Source: Thermoflexales bacterium (GTDB lineage Bacteria > Chloroflexota > Anaerolineae > Fen-1058). Taken from it: 7,310 nt of DNA. A program made the position numbers and the translations under genes. The notes beneath the pieces were generated by a model that was not told the DNA's origin, ran no database searches, and saw nothing but the letters and a program-made list of their open reading frames with translations. Shown here piece after piece: positions 1-5,651 of the stretch (positions within the stretch are counted from its first letter, which is position 1; each line of letters starts with the position of its first letter). Where the stretch lies: positions 1-7,310 of the forward strand of contig JAUQXD010000257.1 of assembly GCA_030834835.1 (NCBI GenBank), read 5' to 3'.

Positions 1-1772
1 CCTGTGAATCAACGCTGCAATCGGCCGTTCAGCGCTTGCTCGCCAATGTCGTCGTCGTCGAGTCAATGGACGACGCGCACGCCTTACGCGCGCAACTGCC
101 CGAAGGCTATCACATCGCCACGCGCAGCGGCGAAGTGCTGCGCTCCAACGGCATCATTACGATTGGCCGTGCTACCGGCTCCAGCGATCTGCTCTCGCGT
201 GAACGCGAATGGCGCAGCCTGCCTGCGCAGATCGATAGCGCCACCGCAAAAACGACCGCCGCCGATGAGCGACATCAAGCGGCGCTCAAGACAATTGATT
301 CACTCACGGAACGGCAAACGGCGCTCACCGCCCAAACCCGATCGGTCTCCGCCTCGATTGCGAACACCGAAACCCAGCGGCGTAATGTTGAACGCCAGAT
401 CGACGATGTGCGCCGTGCGGTCGAATGGAAGCAAGGGTTGATCGCGCAGATCAATACCGAACTCACCACGCTCGACGAACGCGACGTGATCTTGCACGCG
501 GAAGAGCATCACCTGCACGCCGATCTGGCGCAGCACACGGACAGTGTAGCGCAACTCAACGCGCAACTCGCCGAACTACCGCTGGAAGAATTGACCGCGC
601 AATTGACAACGCTGCAAGCCGAAGCGGCGGTGGCCGAACAACTGCGCCGCAGTCAAACCAACGTCGTCGCGTCGTACACCGCCGCATTGAATCAACTGCG
701 CTCGCAATTGCAGGGTCGCGCCGATCGGTTGACACAGATCGTCAACGAACGTCAATCGATCGAATCGCAGTTGAACGATCATCGCACGCGCGCCGCCGGT
801 CTGGCCGAAAACTTGGCCGCGCTCCAGACGCAGATCGATCCGGCCGAAGCCGCGCTGCGCGATCTGGAGGCCGAGCAAAATCGATTGGCGGCCGACGAAC
901 GTGCCGCGCGCCAACGTCTGAGCGAACTTGAATCGCTCTACAATCAGGCTGTGATCGATGTCACGCGCAAGGAAGAAGAACTCAATCACCTGCACGCGCG
1001 CATCGACGAAGAGTTGGGCCTGGTGCAGTTGGAAATGGCCGATTTGTCGGGGCCACAGCCGCTGCCGCTTACACCCATCGTGTCGGAACTGCCTACAGTG
1101 GACGAATTGCCCGAAGGCATGGAGCAGGATTTGCAGCGCATGAAGGCGCAGATTCGTCGGCTGGGACCGATCAATCCTGAGGCGCAGGCCGAATACGAAG
1201 AGACACACCAGCGCTTCGAGTTCCTGACGCAGCAATCATCCGATCTGGAAGAAGCGATCTTGCAGTTGCAGCAAGTGATCGTGGAACTGGACGAGTTGAT
1301 GCAAATCTCGTTCCGCGAAACGTTCAATGCCATTGCCGAAGAATTCAAGGGCACCTTCCAGATGTTGTTCGGCGGCGGCTCGGCCAAACTGGTGCTGACC
1401 GATCCCGACAACATCGGGCAAACCGGCATCGAAGTCAACGCCCGCCCGCCCGGCAAGAAACAGCAGGGCTTAGCATTGCTATCGGGCGGCGAACGATCGC
1501 TCACCGCGGCGGCATTGATGTTTGCCATCCTCAAAGTGAAACCGCCGCCCTTCTGCATCCTCGACGAAACGGATGCGGCGCTGGACGAAGCCAACGTAGG
1601 CCGTTTCCGCGATGCGTTGAAGCTGCTCAGCGCGGACACGCAATTCGTCATCATCACGCACAATCGCGGCACCATTGAGGCCGCCGATACCATCTACGGC
1701 ATCAGCATGAGCAGCGATTCGGCGTCACGCGCCATTTCCTTAAAACTGGAAAGCATCGCGCAACCGGCATAA
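1..1772 (+). CDS. smc: Chromosome segregation ATPase SMC, C-terminal half (5' partial)
   Basis: SMC is a dimeric ABC-type ATPase that organises and helps segregate the chromosome. The frame is open to the left edge (first whole codon at base 3) and ends at TAA 1770-1772, so the N-terminal head with Walker A, the first coiled-coil arm and the first half of the hinge lie outside. Bases 3 to about 190 encode the end of the hinge (VVVVESMDDA, then LPEGY and GIITIG). About 195-1140 is a long heptad-rich coiled coil full of Glu, Gln, Arg and Leu. RRLGPINPEAQAEYEE (about 1155-1200) is the head-proximal motif. The C-terminal head follows: ABC signature LLSGGERSL (1476-1502), Walker B CILDETDAALD (1554-1586; Asp at 1563, Glu at 1566) and switch IITH (His at 1659). 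Post-hinge length is normal for the family. The TTG at 36 is not the start, because homology continues upstream. Thr stands where the family usually has Val in DEVDAALD. Very sure of the family. Confidence 0.97.
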   Translation, partial: CESTLQSAVQRLLANVVVVESMDDAHALRAQLPEGYHIATRSGEVLRSNGIITIGRATGSSDLLSREREWRSLPAQIDSATAKTTAADERHQAALKTIDSLTERQTALTAQTRSVSASIANTETQRRNVERQIDDVRRAVEWKQGLIAQINTELTTLDERDVILHAEEHHLHADLAQHTDSVAQLNAQLAELPLEELTAQLTTLQAEAAVAEQLRRSQTNVVASYTAALNQLRSQLQGRADRLTQIVNERQSIESQLNDHRTRAAGLAENLAALQTQIDPAEAALRDLEAEQNRLAADERAARQRLSELESLYNQAVIDVTRKEEELNHLHARIDEELGLVQLEMADLSGPQPLPLTPIVSELPTVDELPEGMEQDLQRMKAQIRRLGPINPEAQAEYEETHQRFEFLTQQSSDLEEAILQLQQVIVELDELMQISFRETFNAIAEEFKGTFQMLFGGGSAKLVLTDPDNIGQTGIEVNARPPGKKQQGLALLSGGERSLTAAALMFAILKVKPPPFCILDETDAALDEANVGRFRDALKLLSADTQFVIITHNRGTIEAADTIYGISMSSDSASRAISLKLESIAQPA

Positions 1773-1783
1773 GGTATAATACC
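1773..1783 (+). promoter_or_regulatory. TATAAT-type -10 box within a small palindrome
   Basis: Immediately after the smc stop lies GGTATAATACC, a perfect -10 hexamer (TATAAT at 1775-1780) embedded in a GGTAT/ATACC inverted repeat with one central base. It would drive the downstream cyclase gene with a 5' leader of roughly 115 bases containing the heptamer inverted repeat. No good TTGACA-like -35 box is seen 16-18 bases upstream, where smc is still coding, and there is no TGn extension. A second weak possibility is TTGACG at 1843-1848 with CTTTAT or TTTATT near 1867-1873. The call rests on the hexamer and its location. Confidence 0.4.
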
Positions 1784-1798
1784 AACCGCCAGCAAACC

Positions 1799-1893
1799 AT
1801 CCGTAATACGTAAAGCGTACTGCGTAAGTGGCGTGCTTCATGTTGACGCTGGATGGGCTGGCAAGGCTTTATTACGCAGTACGCATTATTCAT
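1799..1893. repeat. Heptamer repeats in inverted orientation (smc-cyclase gap)
   Basis: The left arm is four consecutive 7-base units of form NNNCGTA: ATCCGTA, ATACGTA, AAGCGTA, CTGCGTA (1799-1826). The right arm carries the complement: TACGCAG, TACGCAT and a degenerate TATTCAT (1873-1893). Within these, GCGTACTGCGTAA (1815-1827) and TTACGCAGTACGC (1872-1884) are an exact 13-base inverted repeat, so RNA from this gap could form a long-loop hairpin (44 bases between the arms). The right arm ends 9 bases before the cyclase start codon. No T-run follows, so it is not a typical terminator. Function is unknown. Confidence 0.8.
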
Positions 1894-1902
1894 TAGAGAC
1901 CT

Positions 1903-3432
1903 ATGGCCGGTGAAACCATTCTCGTCGTCGACGACTCTAAGCCGACGCGCGACTTCTGCGTAGAGTACGTACTGAAACCCAATCGGTACGTGCCCTGCGT
2001 GGCGCGCGACGGTGAAGAGGGCATTCGCCTGGCGTTGATGCACAAACCCGACCTGATCATCCTCGATCTGGAGATGCCCAAACTCGGCGGGCTGGATGTG
2101 CTCAAAGCGCTCCGCGCACAGTCACTCAGCATACCCGTCATCCTCGCCACCGCGCACGGCTCCGAAGCCCTGGCGATTGAAGCGTTTCGGCTGGGCGTGC
2201 GCGATTACGTGGTGAAGCCCTACGAAATCCCGGACATGCTCAACGCCATTGAGCGGTCGCTGGCTGAGACGCGCACTCGTCGTGAACGCGATGTAGTGAC
2301 CTCGCAGTTGATGCACGCCAATCACGCCCTGGAAGTTCGCCTGCGCGAATTCACCATCCTGTACGGCATCGGCAAGAGCGTGACCGCGCTGCTCGATCAC
2401 GCCAGTCTACTCAAGCGCATCGTCGAAGCGGCGCAATACGTGACAAGCGCGCAGACGTGTGTGCTGCGCCTGCGAGACATGCCTGACGGTCAACTGCGCG
2501 CGCAGGCCGTCATCGGCGCCTCGACTGCGCAGCTGCACGCGGACGCGCGGCTGGCTCAACAGGTGCTGCGCACCGGCCAACCGGCCATTACCGGGGCCGA
2601 CGTGGCGGTGCCCCTGAATGTGGGCGCCAAACTCATCGGGACGTTGGAGATAAACCGCGCGGCCGATGCACGCCAATTTGTCGAACACGATATGCAGCTC
2701 TTGCAGTCGTTGGCCGACTACGCCGCCATCGCCATCGAGAATTCGCGCCTGTTCCGCGAACTGGAAGAGTCGAAAGAGCGCGAGAAGCAGACCATCCGCA
2801 ACGTCTTCGAGCGGTACGTGACGCCGACCGTGGTGGAACAATTGTTGAGCAAACCAGACACACTGGCGCTGGGCGGCGCGCGCCGCCCCATCACCACGCT
2901 GTTTGCCGATCTGCGCGGTTTTACGGCCCTGTCGGAAAAGTTGGACCCCGAGGTGCTGTTTGAAACTTTGAATCATCACCTCTCGCTGGGCGCGGAGGCG
3001 GTGCTGAATTATGAGGGCACGCTGGACAAATTCATGGGCGATGCCGTGATGGCCTTCTTCAACGCACCGCTGCCACAAACCGATTACGCCTTGCGGGCCG
3101 TGCAGGCCGCCGTCGAGATGCAGCGCCGTATCGCCGCTACCAGCCGATTGAGAGCGCAGTTGCAGCGCCTGCAATTTGGCGTGGGCATCGCCACCGGTGA
3201 CGCCGTTGTTGGCAACATCGGCACGGCGCAATTGATGAACTACACCGCCATCGGTACCAGCGTCAATCTGGCCCGGCGGCTGCAAGAGAGCGCCAAAGGC
3301 GGCCAGATCCTGATCGATCTGGCGACGTATCAGGCCGCCGCCGACCGCATTAAGGTGCGCCCGCTGGGCCTGCTGGAAGTCAAAGGCATGCGCGAACCAC
3401 TGCCGGTGTTCGATGTGATGGGCCTGAAATAG
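1903..3432 (+). CDS. Response regulator with GAF and class III adenylate/guanylate cyclase domains
   Basis: A cytosolic 509-residue signalling protein with no membrane helix. Residues 1-125 form a receiver domain: acidic pair D10/D11, phosphoacceptor D55 (ILDLEMP), T83 and K105 (VVKPY) are all present. A GAF-like sensor follows at about 150-285. A charged coiled linker (about 283-320, ending IRNVFERYVTP) is typical of the segment before cyclase domains. The class III cyclase domain is at about 325-505: metal-binding D336 (FADLRGFT) and D380 (KFMGD), purine-contact K376, T448 in NYTAIG, and transition-state N455 and R459 (VNLARR). Thr at 448 where Asp is usual points to the class IIIb type, so cAMP is the likelier product; this is family-based inference. 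A partner histidine kinase presumably phosphorylates D55, but none is in the window. ATG 1903 is chosen because the receiver strand (ETILVVDD) starts directly after it. The only ribosome-site candidate is a weak AGAG at 1895-1898. Confidence 0.95.
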   Translation: MAGETILVVDDSKPTRDFCVEYVLKPNRYVPCVARDGEEGIRLALMHKPDLIILDLEMPKLGGLDVLKALRAQSLSIPVILATAHGSEALAIEAFRLGVRDYVVKPYEIPDMLNAIERSLAETRTRRERDVVTSQLMHANHALEVRLREFTILYGIGKSVTALLDHASLLKRIVEAAQYVTSAQTCVLRLRDMPDGQLRAQAVIGASTAQLHADARLAQQVLRTGQPAITGADVAVPLNVGAKLIGTLEINRAADARQFVEHDMQLLQSLADYAAIAIENSRLFRELEESKEREKQTIRNVFERYVTPTVVEQLLSKPDTLALGGARRPITTLFADLRGFTALSEKLDPEVLFETLNHHLSLGAEAVLNYEGTLDKFMGDAVMAFFNAPLPQTDYALRAVQAAVEMQRRIAATSRLRAQLQRLQFGVGIATGDAVVGNIGTAQLMNYTAIGTSVNLARRLQESAKGGQILIDLATYQAAADRIKVRPLGLLEVKGMREPLPVFDVMGLK

Positions 3433-3473
3433 GCGGCCCTGCGGCAGCCCGGGCAGCGAGGTTGCAGCCATGT

Positions 3474-3521
3474 GCGAGAAGTTGGCGGGCTGCCATCTCG
3501 CTGTTTTGTTTGTTCGTTTTT
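3474..3521 (+). terminator. Intrinsic terminator after the cyclase gene
   Basis: GCGAGA (3474-3479) pairs with TCTCGC (3496-3501), and TGGC (3483-3486) pairs with GCCA (3492-3495). This gives a 10-pair stem with a three-base bulge and a GGGCT loop, followed at once by a T-rich run (3502-3521, TGTTTTGTTTG then TTCGTTTTT). It lies 41 bases after the cyclase stop and before the promoter proposed for the next gene, as expected for a transcription-unit boundary. Folding energy was not computed. Confidence 0.75.
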
Positions 3522-3528
3522 CAAATCC

Positions 3529-3557
3529 TTGTCGAAGGGTGCGGACTGTGTTAAACT
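3529..3557 (+). promoter_or_regulatory. Probable sigma70-type promoter for the Ig-like protein/pth operon
   Basis: TTGTCG (3529-3534, four of six matches to TTGACA) is followed after 17 bases by TAAACT (3552-3557, four of six matches to TATAAT), inside GTGTTAAACTT. Transcription would begin around 3565, shortly before the start codon at 3589. The position directly after the terminator supports it. Both boxes are imperfect, so the call is moderate. Confidence 0.4.
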
Positions 3558-3588
3558 TGCCGTTTGTCGGTTGGAGCCAGACTTAAGC

Positions 3589-4413
3589 ATGATGGAATTC
3601 AGCAGCGCTGCGGCACGGCGAGCCGCGTATCTTGCCATCGTATTAGCCATCGGCGTGGCGTTGGGCGCGTGGCCAGCGCACAGCCTGGCCGCGCCGCTGA
3701 CGCAGGGACCGATCGCCGCGATCACGTCACCCGCCGATGGACAGGAATTGCTGGGCGTCGTGACCATTTCAGGCTCGGCCAATCACCCGGAATTCGATCG
3801 GTATGAGATTGCGTTCGGCCCGGAGCCTAACCCCAACGATGCGTGGCAGGTCTTCAGTACCAACCAGCAGCCGGTGGATAACAATGTGTTGGGCCTGTGG
3901 GACACGGGCAGCGTCGGCGACGGCACGTATTCCTTACGACTGCGCGTCGTCCGCAAAGACAGCAATTACGATGAGGCGTTTGTACGCGGCCTGCAAGTCG
4001 TCAATCAACAGCCGCGGGGCACGCCAACGCCGATTGCGCCGGAGGCCACCTTTCCGCCTGAAGCCACGACCGACAGCGCGACGGCCGTGCCGGGCGTAGA
4101 GCCAACCGCGCGGACTGTGCCGACCGTGTTGGTTGAACAACCGCCGACCAGCCTGCCGGCCGCTGTCGCGCCGGGCGCAACGGCGACCCCGGCCAATCGC
4201 GCCGGATCGGGCGGCAGCGCTGCATTCGTTGACTTAGGCCCGATTGTGTCCACCTGTTTAAGCGGCGCAATCGTCGCCGGGTTTGTTTTCGCGCTGGTGG
4301 GTGTCATTCAACTGGCGCGTATCCTGTACAAAAATTACTTGCGCTTTAGATACAAGAAGTCACACGCTCATGCAGATTCTCACGCGGCTCCGCCATCGAC
4401 CGACAGCCACTGA
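3589..4413 (+). CDS. Secreted, membrane-anchored protein with Ig-like domain (hypothetical)
   Basis: A 274-residue protein of unknown function. Residues 1-34 form a signal peptide: RR at 10-11, a hydrophobic stretch 12-27, and likely cleavage after SLA (32-34). Residues about 41-140 form one beta-sandwich, Ig/Fn3-like domain (ITSPADG, a YEIAFGPEPNP segment, LGLWDTGSVGDGTYSLRLRVV, and NYDEAFVRGLQV), a style common on Chloroflexota surface proteins. Residues 145-212 are a Thr/Pro/Ala-rich linker. Residues about 217-243 form one membrane helix, then a basic stop-transfer stretch (RILYKNYLRFRYKK) and a short cytosolic tail with His 259, 261, 265 and 274. The ectodomain would thus lie outside the membrane. 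ATG 3589 (followed by a second ATG at 3592) was chosen over GTG 3472 because it places the signal peptide at the N terminus and because 3472 lies just before and inside the terminator. TGGAG at 3572-3576 is a weak ribosome site. The last 44 bases overlap pth in another frame. Ligand or enzymatic activity: none recognisable. Confidence 0.85.
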   Translation: MMEFSSAAARRAAYLAIVLAIGVALGAWPAHSLAAPLTQGPIAAITSPADGQELLGVVTISGSANHPEFDRYEIAFGPEPNPNDAWQVFSTNQQPVDNNVLGLWDTGSVGDGTYSLRLRVVRKDSNYDEAFVRGLQVVNQQPRGTPTPIAPEATFPPEATTDSATAVPGVEPTARTVPTVLVEQPPTSLPAAVAPGATATPANRAGSGGSAAFVDLGPIVSTCLSGAIVAGFVFALVGVIQLARILYKNYLRFRYKKSHAHADSHAAPPSTDSH

Positions 4414-5014
4414 AGCCGGCGGCGACTTCACCCTGATCGTCGGGCTGGGCAATCCGGGACGCGAGTACGCAGGCAACCGGCACAACGTCGGGTTTCAGAT
4501 CGCCGATCGGGTGGCGGCTGCCCAGCAGTTGTCCTTTAGTAAAGTGCAGCATCAGGCCATGATCGCCTTGGGTCGCTTGCGCGATCACCGGGTGGTGATC
4601 GCTAAACCACAGACCTTTATGAATGTCAGCGGCCGCGCCGTCAGCGCGCTGCTGAACTTTTACAAGATTCCGCTTGACCGGTTGCTCGTGATCTTCGACG
4701 ATCTCGATCTGCCTTTCGGGACGCTCCGGTTGCGATCGGATGGCGGCGCGGGCGGTCACAATGGCATGCGCTCCATCATCGGGCAGCTGGGCACCAATCA
4801 ATTCGCCCGCCTGCGAGTGGGCATCGGCCGGCCACCGGGCCGCATGGATCCGGCCGCGTTTGTATTGCAGGACTTTGGCCGCGACGAAGCATTGGAATTG
4901 CCGGGCTTGCTCGATCGGGCGGTGCAAGCCGTAGAGACGTTCGTCGTCGCCGACATCCATACCGCCATGAATCAATTCAACTCCAGCCAACTGGGGGGAC
5001 AGAAGGACCTATGA
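4370..5014 (+). CDS. pth: Peptidyl-tRNA hydrolase
   Basis: Pth cleaves the ester bond of peptidyl-tRNAs released from ribosomes, recycling tRNA; it is cytosolic and usually essential. The protein has 214 residues. Active-site residues are all visible, offset by 17-18 from E. coli numbering: N28 (VGLGNPG), catalytic H38 (NRHNVGF), N85 (KPQTFMNVSG), D110 (VIFDDLDLPFG) and N131 (GGAGGHNGMRSI). About 20 residues (MQILTRLRHRPTATE and GGDF) precede the first strand, a longer leader than the E. coli enzyme has. ATG 4370 is the only plausible start: there is no other ATG, GTG or TTG before the conserved core, and starting at 4283 would add unrelated sequence. It begins inside the 3' end of the Ig-like gene (44-base overlap), and its TGA overlaps the next ATG as ATGA, implying co-transcription and translational coupling. 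The upstream ribosome site is weak (AAGAAG near 4354-4359). Confidence 0.96.
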   Translation: MQILTRLRHRPTATEAGGDFTLIVGLGNPGREYAGNRHNVGFQIADRVAAAQQLSFSKVQHQAMIALGRLRDHRVVIAKPQTFMNVSGRAVSALLNFYKIPLDRLLVIFDDLDLPFGTLRLRSDGGAGGHNGMRSIIGQLGTNQFARLRVGIGRPPGRMDPAAFVLQDFGRDEALELPGLLDRAVQAVETFVVADIHTAMNQFNSSQLGGQKDL

Positions 5015-5589
5015 ACACGAATGAATTTGAGCAGTTTGCCAAAGCGTTTCGCTGCAGCATGCCCATGGCCGAATCGATCGTGCTGCGCATCCGGCAGCGC
5101 GTGGGCCGTGATGTACCCATGGGCGAAATCCTGGGCGCGATTAAGAAGATTGCGCCGACGCGCCTGACCACCGACTCGATTGTGCTGCGGCTGCAAAAGG
5201 CCGGCGTCACTCGACCGGTTCGCTCGGCGAGCCAGGACGACGATGACGATCTTTTGCAGGAGCCAGAAGTCGGCGATGAAGGCTACGATGCGCCGGAAGC
5301 CGTCAAGGCGCGCAAATCGCCGCCGAGCACCACCCGCCGCCCCGCCGGGGCAGCGGGCCAGATCGGCGAGATACTCGACAAGAATTGGTCCAAGGCCAAG
5401 GACTCCGGCCTGAAGCCGCCCGAGATGACGACGGATCGTTTCGTGCGCACGGCACAATCCGCCGTGGGCGAGCCTAAGCCGACTGTGGCGCGCGTGCTGC
5501 AAGCCGTGCAAAAGTTGTCGAAGCAGGACGTGCTCATCACGCCCAACCTGGTCGCCGACGAGATCATTGAAACAGACGAGTTACGCTAA
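5011..5589 (+). CDS. Hypothetical protein with duplicated three-helix module
   Basis: Not recognised as a known family. The 192-residue, soluble, probably cytosolic protein has two helical parts joined by a low-complexity middle (about 72-115: an acidic stretch with five consecutive Asp at 76-80, then Lys/Arg/Pro-rich). The parts resemble each other. Residues 18-63 contain a helix around SIVLRIRQRVG, a second GEILGAIKKIA and a third TTDSIVLRLQ. Residues 139-187 contain TTDRFVRTAQSAVG, VARVLQAVQKLS and NLVADEIIE. Cys15 is the only cysteine. The start ATG overlaps the pth stop (ATGA), preceded by AGAAGGA at 5001-5007 with short spacing, so it is probably translated with pth. It ends 62 bases before mfd, the slot held in Bacillus subtilis by the small gene fin between pth and mfd, but length and composition do not suggest it is Fin. 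A nucleic-acid or protein-binding adaptor is possible but unproven. Confidence 0.88.
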   Translation: MNTNEFEQFAKAFRCSMPMAESIVLRIRQRVGRDVPMGEILGAIKKIAPTRLTTDSIVLRLQKAGVTRPVRSASQDDDDDLLQEPEVGDEGYDAPEAVKARKSPPSTTRRPAGAAGQIGEILDKNWSKAKDSGLKPPEMTTDRFVRTAQSAVGEPKPTVARVLQAVQKLSKQDVLITPNLVADEIIETDELR

Positions 5590-5650
5590 GCACGTGATGC
5601 GTGGTGCGTGGTTCGTGTCTGGCACGCAGCACGCACCACGTAACACGCGG
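5590..5650. repeat. Inverted heptamer array between the hypothetical gene and mfd
   Basis: The gap is almost entirely 7-base units. Four NNNCGTG units (GCACGTG, ATGCGTG, GTGCGTG, GTTCGTG; 5590-5617) are followed by TCTGG and then four CACGNNN units (CACGCAG, CACGCAC, CACGTAA, CACGCGG; 5623-5650). The strands 5591-5610 and 5630-5649 pair at 17 of 20 positions, including an exact 10-base core (GTGGTGCGTG with CACGCACCAC), leaving a 19-base loop. The array begins one base after the upstream stop codon and ends two bases before the mfd ATG. A transcript crossing it should form a strong hairpin over the mfd translation start. There is no T-run, so simple termination is not suggested. Confidence 0.9.
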
Positions 5651-5651
5651 C

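Noticed and set aside
36..38. TTG at 36 as the start of smc
   Set aside because: The frame is open to the left edge and the hinge homology is already under way, so the gene simply begins outside.
1799..1893. Terminator of smc
   Set aside because: The loop is 44 bases and no T-run follows the right arm; a heptamer repeat explains the sequence better.
2407..3471. Long - strand open frame opposite the cyclase gene (354 codons)
   Set aside because: The + strand encodes intact GAF and cyclase domains here; the His/Gln/Arg-rich antisense product looks like a shadow.
3472..3588. Upstream GTG start for the Ig-like protein
   Set aside because: It would put 39 residues, including several Cys, before the signal peptide and start translation inside the terminator stem.
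4283..4369. Earlier start for pth
   Set aside because: It would add 29 residues read out of frame from the membrane-helix coding region of the preceding gene, with no similarity to Pth.
5590..5650. CRISPR-like array
   Set aside because: The units are 7 bases with no unique spacers between them and run in both orientations; no cas genes are nearby.
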